A stretch of DNA of 40,012 nucleotides from Holophagae bacterium (GTDB taxonomy: Bacteria > Acidobacteriota > Thermoanaerobaculia > Thermoanaerobaculales > Sulfomarinibacteraceae). Location of the stretch: assembly GCA_030618605.1 (NCBI GenBank), contig JAUXDC010000005.1:1-40012 (forward strand), given 5' to 3'. The position numbers and the translations under genes are program-made. The notes under the pieces are model-generated. The model saw nothing but the letters and a program-made list of their open reading frames with translations. It was not told where the DNA came from and did no database searches. Positions 16,135 through 24,878 of this stretch are shown one piece after another (position 1 is the stretch's first letter; every line of letters starts with the position of its first letter).

Positions 16135-17786
16135 CCATCTCCCTTGTGAGAGAATCGGGCTAGATCCTTGATCTTCCGCAGGATGGCCCATGTTTTCCAC
16201 ATGGTCGATCTGTGAATGTCGTCCAGTTGTGCCCCAATCTGCTGGAGCTCGACCTCCATGTGGAGATTGTTCTGCCGCAAGGCCTCACCCTCCTGGAGTG
16301 CGACTTTCAGCGCCCCCTCCATCGCCCAGAACGACAGAGGATTCGACCCTTCCCCGTTGAGATCAGGGGCTTTCTCGGCCCCGGAGACCCACCGGCGCAA
16401 CGGCCCAGTCGTCGCATCGATACTGAAGTGCTCGCGTGCCATACGCCAGGCACGCTCACCAATCTCCGGCAGGGCAGCTCGCTGCTCAAAGACCTCCAGC
16501 AAGATCGAGGTCAAGGAGGCAGGATCTCCCGGCCGATAGGCGTAGGCCACACCCCAATCGACACAGTCTTGAACCAGCTCGCTTTGGGAGGTGGCCACAA
16601 AAGGCAGTCTTGCCTCCATCCATGCAATCATCCTGCCGCTGGAACCCAATTCGCGCTCGTAAAGGACTTTTTCAGTGACGAGACCGAGGTCGGCACGTTC
16701 AACCCACCAGGCAAGTTCTCCGGTGCTCAGACTCCCCAGAAGGTGGATACGGTCAGAAAAGACTGAGGCCTCAGCCAGATTCCGAAACCGATCCCAGCTG
16801 AGCTCGTCATGGCCGGCGATCGCGCCTCCGGTCACTACCATGTGGAGGTCCTCGATCTTCTCCATGGCCTTTTCGATGCCGGCCACAAGAGTCTCGACAT
16901 CACACCATGTATTAAACCCTCCGCTCCACAGGATGACGAAGGCATCCTCGGCATTGCTCCACGCGCGATCGCTTTTGTCGGACGCAATTGCCGGTGTCTC
17001 AATGCCCGTTGCGGCACACGGCATAACGTGGACCATCTCGCGCCCGGCCGTTTCCCGATTGAGGCGCCCCAAAACACCCAACTGACCGATGGCAACCTCT
17101 CGCTGCCGACTTGAAACCACCGAGAAAACGTCACCGTTCTCCACCAGGGTCGCCACCAGATTCCTGTAGGCGGTCAGCTGATCTCCCTCCGAACACCTGG
17201 CCGCCCGGGCCTGGGCCTCGGCCATCGGGTCTCCAAAAAGATCGACCCACACCGGCCTGCCACCTGCCACCTCGACACATCGGCCCGAGGGCCGGGCAGA
17301 AGCGCCCACCAGGCACGCAGGGTCAAAGGCCTTGATCAGATCCGGAATGATGTCACCCGTATGGAAATCGTCTGAGGACATTCTGACGATCATCATCGAA
17401 TCGGTTTTTTCGACTTCGATGCCGGGATCGGCACCGTCATACCCGCCCGCCATTCTCTCGCACAAGACGAGCGGCCGAATGCCGTCAGCCACCAACCCCT
17501 GAACGAACTGCCACGTTCGGCCACCAGGTGCGTAGTTCATTCTGGCGTGTTCAAAGGGCAGGGGAGCGGTTCCGAGAAGAGCGACAGCCCGACCCGAACC
17601 CACTGTTTCCCGCCACCGCCGCACCGCAGTCAAGGCATCCAAAGAACTCTCCTCACCATCCGGTATTGACCAAGCAACATTATTATTGTCAGAGAAAACA
17701 CCAACACCGTCAACAGCACTCTCACTTGGGCATGCACTGAAACGACAACCGCGACGAACACGGCTGATCCTCACCCACTGGCTCAT
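16131..17786 (-). CDS. Glycosyltransferase (GT-B/GT4-like) with C-terminal coiled coil
   Basis: VILWSGGFNTWCDVETLVAGIEKAMEKIEDLHMVVTGG, HLLGSLSTGELAWWVERADLGL. C-terminus ALRQNNLHMEVELQQIGAQLDDIHRS. Confidence 0.75.
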   Translation of the reverse strand: MSQWVRISRVRRGCRFSACPSESAVDGVGVFSDNNNVAWSIPDGEESSLDALTAVRRWRETVGSGRAVALLGTAPLPFEHARMNYAPGGRTWQFVQGLVADGIRPLVLCERMAGGYDGADPGIEVEKTDSMMIVRMSSDDFHTGDIIPDLIKAFDPACLVGASARPSGRCVEVAGGRPVWVDLFGDPMAEAQARAARCSEGDQLTAYRNLVATLVENGDVFSVVSSRQREVAIGQLGVLGRLNRETAGREMVHVMPCAATGIETPAIASDKSDRAWSNAEDAFVILWSGGFNTWCDVETLVAGIEKAMEKIEDLHMVVTGGAIAGHDELSWDRFRNLAEASVFSDRIHLLGSLSTGELAWWVERADLGLVTEKVLYERELGSSGRMIAWMEARLPFVATSQSELVQDCVDWGVAYAYRPGDPASLTSILLEVFEQRAALPEIGERAWRMAREHFSIDATTGPLRRWVSGAEKAPDLNGEGSNPLSFWAMEGALKVALQEGEALRQNNLHMEVELQQIGAQLDDIHRSTMWKTWAILRKIKDLARFSHKGDG

Positions 17787-17804
17787 CGGCAGATGTGGAG
17801 ACTC

Positions 17805-18929
17805 TCAATCCCAGTCACCCGCGTCACTGGGTTCAAATCCGGCCGAGAACACACCGGCTCGAACACAGGAGACCGGCCACCGTCCAATGGGATCCACACG
17901 ATAAAGCGCCAGAAAACGATCTCGAGCACTGTGATAGCGCCTGATGCTCGGCAGGATGACCACCCCATCGACGCAAACGCCACCCATGGAGATCTGATCC
18001 AATTCGCGGATCAACGTTCGCGGTTCGGTCCAGGTTGCACCACCGTTTGAAGAGCGGATCATGGCAATCTCCGCCCCGGAGTATGACGTTCCATGGTTTT
18101 CTGCATCAGTCGAAGCAACAAACCACAGATCGGACCCAACCGAGACAAAACCACCGGGTTCACGATCGACCGGAGCATCGCCACCCCACAAAACCGATGG
18201 TACAGACCACGAGAGACCTTCGTTGGATGATTGCTGCACCATAATCTCTGAGGCGCCACCCTCCTCAAGCTCCCACTCAAAAGCCAGGAGCACGGCGCCG
18301 TCGGCCGTCACAAAGGCCCTCGAATCTTCGATGTTGGCACCCCAGGGACCGGTGACGGCGGAAGACCGTCTTTCCCAGCTCAAGCCGCCATCGTCGGACG
18401 CCAGACACCCAACGGTGTAGGTCGCCTCATTGGTATTGGGGGGACCGTCAACTTCGGTGACAAAGAGAAGGAGCCGGCCCCCGCCCAACGCCACGAGTTC
18501 AGTGTCAATCAACATCTTTGAGGAGGTCAGAGCCACGACGGGCGCCCCCAGGCCGAGTCCGACGGAGGCAACAATCGCTCGCGGCGTACCATTGTGCTCG
18601 ATCCACGAAACCCACACCCGGTGACCATCGGCGGTAATTGCCGGCCAACGAAGGCCCGGAGGGGCGGCAACCGGGGCAAAGGTGAATGCCCCGTCGGTCG
18701 ACTGCATGATGCCCAGACCGACTCCGATCAGGATCACTCGACCATCATCGGTCGCCACCAGCCGGGTGTCACCCCCAACGGGGCCCAGGCGACACTGATC
18801 ATCGACCGCCACTGATTGCAGCACAGGTTTCGGCATTTTCGAGGATGACGGTGGCGCCGAGGCACAGCCAATCCCAAAGCCGGCAAATGCCGTCAGCAGG
18901 CATATTCGAAAACCCCATCGCGTTCCCAC
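17805..18929 (-). CDS. BNR/sialidase-like beta-propeller lipoprotein
   Basis: Lipobox GFGIGC. Repeated SxDGGxxW-type motifs (SDDGGLSWERRS, SNEGLSWSVPSV, SNGGATWTEPRT). Confidence 0.8.
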   Translation of the reverse strand: MGTRWGFRICLLTAFAGFGIGCASAPPSSSKMPKPVLQSVAVDDQCRLGPVGGDTRLVATDDGRVILIGVGLGIMQSTDGAFTFAPVAAPPGLRWPAITADGHRVWVSWIEHNGTPRAIVASVGLGLGAPVVALTSSKMLIDTELVALGGGRLLLFVTEVDGPPNTNEATYTVGCLASDDGGLSWERRSSAVTGPWGANIEDSRAFVTADGAVLLAFEWELEEGGASEIMVQQSSNEGLSWSVPSVLWGGDAPVDREPGGFVSVGSDLWFVASTDAENHGTSYSGAEIAMIRSSNGGATWTEPRTLIRELDQISMGGVCVDGVVILPSIRRYHSARDRFLALYRVDPIGRWPVSCVRAGVFSAGFEPSDAGDWD

Positions 18930-18975
18930 CCCAGCATCATACGCTGGGAGGCGACAGCGCTACACTGGACCCACA

Positions 18976-20772
18976 GTGTTGAAATCGGCCTTTCATCGTC
19001 TGCTCGAAAAGCTCCCCCTTCTGACGGGAGGCTATCGGGCTGTCCAATATCGGACCCGACTGGCCGGCGGGAAGTCCGCCGGCGAAATTCGATACCACAC
19101 CATCACCGGTGGCCCTTCCCAGGAATGGGGCGTCACCCTGTGCTCTTCCCTCGAACTCGAGGAGATCCACCGGTGGACGATTGCTCAGACACTGAAGAGC
19201 CTCAAGATCACCGATCAGGCGAGTCCGGATTGTGGCTGGTTTCTGGCGCCCGGGGCGGTTCTTCCCGCGGTACATCCGGGATGGATGGAGTCTGCGCTGC
19301 TGGTGGCCTCGACGGAGAGTGTCGACACCGTGACCCTGACCGAGAGAGTCAGCGGTGCACCTCAAGACTTGCCCGCCTCTGCCGATGATTTACTGGACAC
19401 CCCCTGGCGTTCCTTGACCCTCTTCTCAAGCAAGAGCTACCGGTGGGACGCCGAGACCGACACCGTTCAACCCCGCAAGAACACACTGACGGCCAAGATT
19501 ATCGGTCCGAACGGCATCGGTTCTGCGCCTCCCCGCACATCGGCCGAGTCAGCCCTACGCCGAGGTTCCTATCTCGGCAACCGCCCTCTTCCCGCCCTGC
19601 TGAAAATCGGTCTCGCCCATCGGCTCCCGGCTGTGAGAACCGACGGCAAAGAGTCTCGTCCGGGTGTCCTGGTCACGGCACCATTTCTCGCCCGCGGCGG
19701 TGCGGAACATACGCTCGTCGAGACACTGACGGTCCTGCAGTCCACCTGTCGCATGGCCTTCGCGACCCTGGCGCCCCACCGAGAAGAGCTGGATGACCGC
19801 CGAAGCGATTTCGAACACTTGAGCCCGCACCTCTTCAGCCTTGGCGACTGGGTTCACCCAGACGCGATGCTGCCGATGTTGCTCCACCTGATCGACCACC
19901 TGAATATCGATGTCCTCTACAACGCCAACGGCACGACTCTCTTTTATGACTTCGCCCCCCGGCTCAAGGCGGCTCGCCCGAACCTGCACATCATTGACCA
20001 CCTCTACGACCACCGCGTCGGCTATATCGAACGTTATCGGGACCCCAAACTTCTCCAGTCTATCGACGCCTGCATCGCCGAAAACCATCCGATTGCAGAG
20101 GTTCTGACGTCCGAGTACAACTGGCCCGCCGACCGCGTTCCGGTCATCTGGTCCTGCGGCAGACCGCACCACAACCTCCCGCCCGAGGGAGCCAGGGACA
20201 CGATCCGCCGTGAGCTACGGGACGCACTGGGATACGCCGATGACGATGTCGTCTTCCTGACGGCCGCCCGCATGCACGAACAAAAACGCCCGTTGGACCT
20301 CGTGAGTCTGGCCGAGGCTGTTGTGGCCACTCCCAACATCCACTTCCTGATCGTCGGAGGCGGCCCGATGGAGGAGGCCGTCGACCACACAATCTCCGAA
20401 GCTGAGACCACGCAAATACGCCGACTACCTTTCAGGGCGGACATCCCGGAGTTGATTACGGCCTCCGATGTGGGCCTGCTGGTCTCGGACTTCGAGGGTC
20501 TGCCGGTCTTCCTTTTGGAATGCCTCCAACTGGGTCGCCCCTTCCTGGGAACCGATGTCGGCGACCTGGGCCGGGTCCTCAGGGAGACCGGCGCCGGCTT
20601 GGTCGTCGAAACACCCGGAGATATCCAGGCTCTGGCCGAGGCCGTCCGCAATCTGGCCGACAGGACCGTGCGCCAAGATTTCGGCGCCAAGGCCCTGACG
20701 GCGGGTGGGCGTTTCTCGCCAGACCACTGCGCTCGGGAATACGGAAAAGTGCTCTTCGGTGATCGATCATGA
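18976..20772 (+). CDS. GT4-like glycosyltransferase (paralogue 1 of a tandem pair)
   Basis: VLVTAPFLARGGAEHTLVETL, VVFLTAARMHEQKRPLDLV, LVSDFEGLPVFLLECLQLGRPFLGTDVG. Confidence 0.9.
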   Translation: MLKSAFHRLLEKLPLLTGGYRAVQYRTRLAGGKSAGEIRYHTITGGPSQEWGVTLCSSLELEEIHRWTIAQTLKSLKITDQASPDCGWFLAPGAVLPAVHPGWMESALLVASTESVDTVTLTERVSGAPQDLPASADDLLDTPWRSLTLFSSKSYRWDAETDTVQPRKNTLTAKIIGPNGIGSAPPRTSAESALRRGSYLGNRPLPALLKIGLAHRLPAVRTDGKESRPGVLVTAPFLARGGAEHTLVETLTVLQSTCRMAFATLAPHREELDDRRSDFEHLSPHLFSLGDWVHPDAMLPMLLHLIDHLNIDVLYNANGTTLFYDFAPRLKAARPNLHIIDHLYDHRVGYIERYRDPKLLQSIDACIAENHPIAEVLTSEYNWPADRVPVIWSCGRPHHNLPPEGARDTIRRELRDALGYADDDVVFLTAARMHEQKRPLDLVSLAEAVVATPNIHFLIVGGGPMEEAVDHTISEAETTQIRRLPFRADIPELITASDVGLLVSDFEGLPVFLLECLQLGRPFLGTDVGDLGRVLRETGAGLVVETPGDIQALAEAVRNLADRTVRQDFGAKALTAGGRFSPDHCAREYGKVLFGDRS

Positions 20773-22553
20773 CTCCATTGGGACTCCGCCGTACAGGCCG
20801 CGCAATTCGCCGTGAGCTCTCCATTCTCAAATACCGTGTGCTCCATATCCTGGGCACACGAGCTCCGGCCAAGGTGGTCCCGATGTCCGAACAAGGGCCG
20901 GACCTTCCGTTGAGCCATCCGATGGTCGGCATCGTCGCACCGTCCGGCATTGACACTGAGCGCCTGACAGAAATCCTTGCACGCCAGACCGAGACATCCT
21001 GGACCCTGGAACCCGGCGCAATCGACACCGCACCGTGGCTCTGGTGCCCCGGTCCAGGAATCGAAGATCTGGAGACCTGCCATCTCGAAAGCCTGGTCTT
21101 GGCAGCGACCGCACTCGACCTCACTATGACCATCGGCGGTTGGGCCTTTCCTGAAGGGGCCATCGGCCGCCCCGACAACGTGGACCCGGGAAACCTGGCC
21201 CTGATGCGTCGCCCCGGCACTCGTGCCGTGAGTGAGCCGATTCAAGGCGCCCTCATCCCCCAGATCACCCAGGAGACGCCTGCGATTCCAATCGCTCCAC
21301 CAAGTCACCAAAGCGGTCCCTTCGTCCTCAACCACAAGGGCGGTCCGGGCGCCGTCATTCGGTTGCCAGTTCACGATGTCCACGCCCGTCTGGCGTCTCT
21401 TCCGACCGAGGCAGGACCTCCAGCCGTGCTCTTTGTAGCGCCCTACCTCGCAATCGGCGGCGCCGAAAACCTGCTCTTAGACCTGATCGAAGGCCTGACG
21501 CCCGAGCATCGCATACTGGTCGTCACCCTGGACCCGCACCGAAAGGAGTTGGGCCAAACTGTCGATCGGTGTCGCCGCCTGACGCCTCACGTCTACACCC
21601 TGGGTGACTGGTTGCCTCGGGAAGCCCGCATTGACACCCTCTGCCACCTCATCAGGCGATGGCAGGTCGAAGTTCTGGTCTCCTGGAACGGCACCGTTGA
21701 CTTCTACGACCACGCACTGGAGATGAAACAACAATTTCCGGACCTCCGAATCCTGGCCCAGCTCTACAACCATGAAGGCGGTTGGGTCGACCGGACGACC
21801 TCCACACTGCTGACGGAGCTCGATGGGCACCTGGCCGTCAACGACCGCATCAGCCGGGCCCTGATCGACAGGGGCGCACCTGAGAATCGGGTTCACACGG
21901 TGCACCACGGAGTTCGCATTCCAAAAGCAGTTTCCGAGGCGGACCGGATCCAAAGACGCCGGACTCGACGGGCAGAACTCGGACTCCCCGAAGAAGCCGT
22001 TGTCGTCGGGACATTTATACGACTTCACCGTCAAAAACGACCCTTGGACATTGTTCGGCTGGCCCGGAAACTCAGGTCGTCCAGGCTCCACTTCCTCCTC
22101 GTCGGCGGCGGCCCGGAAACACGCGCCGTCGAGGCCGAAATCCTGCGTGACTCCCCGGAAAACCTCCTTCGGCTTCCCCTCCAGACCGAAACCCTCCATC
22201 TCTACGATGCCCTGGATATCTGTCTCTTGACCTCGGAATATGAAGGTCTCCCGGTCTTCTTGTTGGACGGACTGGCCCGGGAAATTCCGTGTGTCGCGAC
22301 CGCAGTCGGTGAAATCCCCGAACTCCTGCATGACGGCGGAGGCATCCTGGTTGACCGTCCCGGGGACATCGATGCCCTCGCCGACGCCCTCCTGAGCCTC
22401 GAAGACCCGGAGCAACGGCAATCCCAAGGACAGCGCGGCCGCCGGACCGTCGAGGACCGGTTCGGCCTGGATACCTACGTCAAGAGCTATCAGAGGCTGA
22501 TGTTCCCATCCCATCACGGCCGGAAACAAGAGGAGCTGATACTGGATACTTGA
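20769..22553 (+). CDS. GT4-like glycosyltransferase (paralogue 2 of a tandem pair)
   Basis: VLFVAPYLAIGGAENLLLDLIEGL, VVVGTFIRLHRQKRPLDIV, LTSEYEGLPVFLLDGLAREIPCVATAVGEIPEL. 4-nt overlap with paralogue 1. Confidence 0.92.
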   Translation: MTPLGLRRTGRAIRRELSILKYRVLHILGTRAPAKVVPMSEQGPDLPLSHPMVGIVAPSGIDTERLTEILARQTETSWTLEPGAIDTAPWLWCPGPGIEDLETCHLESLVLAATALDLTMTIGGWAFPEGAIGRPDNVDPGNLALMRRPGTRAVSEPIQGALIPQITQETPAIPIAPPSHQSGPFVLNHKGGPGAVIRLPVHDVHARLASLPTEAGPPAVLFVAPYLAIGGAENLLLDLIEGLTPEHRILVVTLDPHRKELGQTVDRCRRLTPHVYTLGDWLPREARIDTLCHLIRRWQVEVLVSWNGTVDFYDHALEMKQQFPDLRILAQLYNHEGGWVDRTTSTLLTELDGHLAVNDRISRALIDRGAPENRVHTVHHGVRIPKAVSEADRIQRRRTRRAELGLPEEAVVVGTFIRLHRQKRPLDIVRLARKLRSSRLHFLLVGGGPETRAVEAEILRDSPENLLRLPLQTETLHLYDALDICLLTSEYEGLPVFLLDGLAREIPCVATAVGEIPELLHDGGGILVDRPGDIDALADALLSLEDPEQRQSQGQRGRRTVEDRFGLDTYVKSYQRLMFPSHHGRKQEELILDT

Positions 22554-22705
22554 AGATTTTGTTCTCCCAACGGTGAAAATAGGGAAATGGTGCGCCCACG
22601 AGGCACGATGGGATTTGGGGTGGCTGGCGGGCCTTTCGGTACCGCGAAGGGTTGGAGTCAAGTTTCGAGTATCAAGTATCGAGTTTCTTTCCTTGAACTT
22701 GATAC
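22545..22705. repeat. Intergenic heptad-repeat / inverted-repeat element
   Basis: TCAAGTT TCGAGTA TCAAGTA TCGAGTT TC at 22658-22687. GTATCAAGT (22669-22677) pairs with ACTTGATAC (22697-22705). GATACTTGA (22545-22553, includes the GT4 stop) pairs with TCAAGTATC (22672-22680). Confidence 0.75.
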
Positions 22706-22726
22706 CATCTCCTTGGATAGAAATCT

Positions 22727-23701
22727 ATGACCCCCACACCACGCTACTCCGTTTTAATTCCGGCCTACAACCATGCCGAGTTTGTTGAAGAGGCGGTCAC
22801 CAGTGCACTCGAAGACGGAGGCCAACAAGTTGAGGTAATCATCGTCGATGACGGATCGAATGATGATACCCCCGCCGTGCTGCAATCTCTCGAAACCGAC
22901 GATCGGATCCGGGTCCATACCCAGGAGAATCAAGGCGCACACGCAGCACTCAATCGCCTCCTCAGCCTGGCCCGCGGTGAGTTCGTCTTCATTCTCAACT
23001 CCGACGATACCTTCGAATCCGGACGTCTTGAACGTCTGGCAACCGCACTTGAGGAACACCCAGGCACCGCCGTTGCCTGTTCAACCCTGCGTATCATCGA
23101 CGACCAGGGCCGGCAGATCGGCATCAAGAATGCCTGGCGGGATCTGGAGCCTTGGCCCGTGCCCCATCCGCAGCCACACCTGGCAGACCTCGACGACCCC
23201 ACGCTGGCCCTCCTGCAGTCGAACTGGGCGGCAACTACCTCCAATATGGCCTTTCGTCGTTACCTGGTGACCAAAAACAACCTGCAGTTCAATCCACTTC
23301 GCTACACCCACGACTGGGACTTCCTGTTGGCCGCATCGGCCATCGGGGAGATCGCCCTGGTCGAAGAACCCTTGGTGCGTTACCGGGTTCACGGCGCCAA
23401 CACCATTCGGGAGAACGACGAGCAAGCTCAGGCAGTCATGCACTTCGAGATCCTCTGGACCGTCGCCCGACATGCAGCACACACCTTGGCCCGAGCCTCC
23501 ACAAGGGGATTTGACCCCGCTGACCTCCGGGAACGCATGCTGCGGTCCCTGCCCTCCTTCGGGCACGAAGACCTCCTCTTCCAGCTCCTCACGCTGCGGG
23601 GGACCGGTGACTCGCCTCCTGCAAGTTACGACGCTCTCCTGCACCCCGAGCACCCGCTTCGCCGGGCAGCCCTGGCGGCATTGGCCGGCGAAAAAACCTG
23701 A
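22727..23701 (+). CDS. Family-2 glycosyltransferase
   Basis: YSVLIPAYNHAEFVEEAVTSAL, VIIVDDGSNDDTPAVL, FVFILNSDDTFE. Confidence 0.94.
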   Translation: MTPTPRYSVLIPAYNHAEFVEEAVTSALEDGGQQVEVIIVDDGSNDDTPAVLQSLETDDRIRVHTQENQGAHAALNRLLSLARGEFVFILNSDDTFESGRLERLATALEEHPGTAVACSTLRIIDDQGRQIGIKNAWRDLEPWPVPHPQPHLADLDDPTLALLQSNWAATTSNMAFRRYLVTKNNLQFNPLRYTHDWDFLLAASAIGEIALVEEPLVRYRVHGANTIRENDEQAQAVMHFEILWTVARHAAHTLARASTRGFDPADLRERMLRSLPSFGHEDLLFQLLTLRGTGDSPPASYDALLHPEHPLRRAALAALAGEKT

Positions 23702-23796
23702 ACCCGCAAAAACACAAAGAACTCCAAACGACTGATCTTAAATATTTTTCTTCCCGATCTCTTTGCAGTCTTCGCGTCTTGGCGGTTCAATTGTGT
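23699..23796. repeat. RCRCAAAGA-type short-period inverted repeat (copy A)
   Basis: TGAACCCGCAAAAACACAAAGAAC ... GATCTCTTTGCAGTCTTCGCGTCTTGGCGGTTCAAT: imperfect inverted arms. The TGA stop of the GT2 gene is part of the left arm. Confidence 0.75.
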
Positions 23797-23834
23797 TTTT
23801 CTTTTTCGACGGCCAATCCGGCCCATATCCTCGC

Positions 23835-24815
23835 TTACAGCAGCCCCTGCTCCCTCATCCAGGCATCGTTGAAGATCGTGCTCAGGTAGCGGTTCCCTGA
23901 ATCCGGAAACAGCGTGACGATTCGGCCCGGGCAGTCCATGGCCTGGGCAACCTGGCGGACACCCCACAGGGCCGCCCCCGACGAGCCACCTGCCAGGATG
24001 GCTTCAAGGCGGGCCAACTCCCGGGTGGCAAGAAAGGCCTCCCGGTCCGACACGCGGAGCATATCGTCCAGCAGGTCGAATTCCGGGCAACCGATAATTT
24101 CCTCGTCGCCGAGACCCTCGATCAGATACGGTCCCGGTTCGACCATGCGCCGGTCATGGAACCAGTCAAAAAAGACCGACCCCTCGGGATCAATCGCCAC
24201 GACCTTGATCAAGGGATCCTGCTCCTTGAGGTACCGCGCCGCGCCGCAGATCGTTCCTCCGGTCCCGATACCGGCCACCAGCACGTCGATACGCCCGTCC
24301 ATCTGTTCCCAGATTTCGGGTCCGGTGGTCCGGTAGTGGGCCTCGTTGTTGACACGATTATTGTGCTGATCCGGGAACCACCAGTCCGGGTGTTCAGCAG
24401 CAAGCCGCCGCGCCTTCTGGTTGTAGCTTTCGGGGTCTTCGGGAGGCAAATGCCCATCAACCAACACCAGGTCGACACCCATGGCCCGGAGACAATCCAG
24501 CTTTTCTTTCGAGGTCCGTTGCCGGACGACCATCGTGCAATTGAGGCCCTCGAGTTCGGCCATCATCGCCAGACCCATCGCCGTATTGCCCGAGGAACTC
24601 TCGACAATCGTACCGCCGGGCGCCAAGTCCCCCGTTCTGAGGGCCTCCTCAACCATGAAACGGGCAATACGATCCTTGACACTGCCCATTGGATTGAGGA
24701 ATTCCAACTTGGCAAAGACTTCGCATGTGAGGCCCTCGACGCTCCGGTGCAATCGCACCATCGGCGTCCAACCCACGGCCTCGGAGATCCGGTCGAAAAC
24801 ACGTTTTTCATTCAT
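23835..24815 (-). CDS. PLP-dependent cysteine synthase / cystathionine beta-synthase family enzyme
   Basis: NPMGSVKDRIARFMVEEA, IVESSSGNTAMGLAM, VAGIGTGGTICGAARYL, AGGSSGAALWG. Confidence 0.92.
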   Translation of the reverse strand: MNEKRVFDRISEAVGWTPMVRLHRSVEGLTCEVFAKLEFLNPMGSVKDRIARFMVEEALRTGDLAPGGTIVESSSGNTAMGLAMMAELEGLNCTMVVRQRTSKEKLDCLRAMGVDLVLVDGHLPPEDPESYNQKARRLAAEHPDWWFPDQHNNRVNNEAHYRTTGPEIWEQMDGRIDVLVAGIGTGGTICGAARYLKEQDPLIKVVAIDPEGSVFFDWFHDRRMVEPGPYLIEGLGDEEIIGCPEFDLLDDMLRVSDREAFLATRELARLEAILAGGSSGAALWGVRQVAQAMDCPGRIVTLFPDSGNRYLSTIFNDAWMREQGLL

Positions 24816-24823
24816 CGCCGGCG

Positions 24824-24829
24824 ATTATA
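24824..24829 (-). promoter_or_regulatory. -10 box of the CBS/CysK-like gene
   Basis: Perfect TATAAT on the minus strand, 8 nt before the ATG at 24815. Confidence 0.6.
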
Positions 24830-24878
24830 GCCACTTGTGGACTCGATGTGGCAATGACCCGTTACACTGACCGGACCC

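Noticed and set aside
20034-22661. 449-aa and 394-aa minus-strand ORFs
   Set aside because: Antisense to the tandem GT4 genes whose motifs are unambiguous; low-complexity residue usage.
22658-22705. Possible mini-CRISPR
   Set aside because: Repeats are 7-mers without spacers and no cas genes are present; better described as short tandem repeat.
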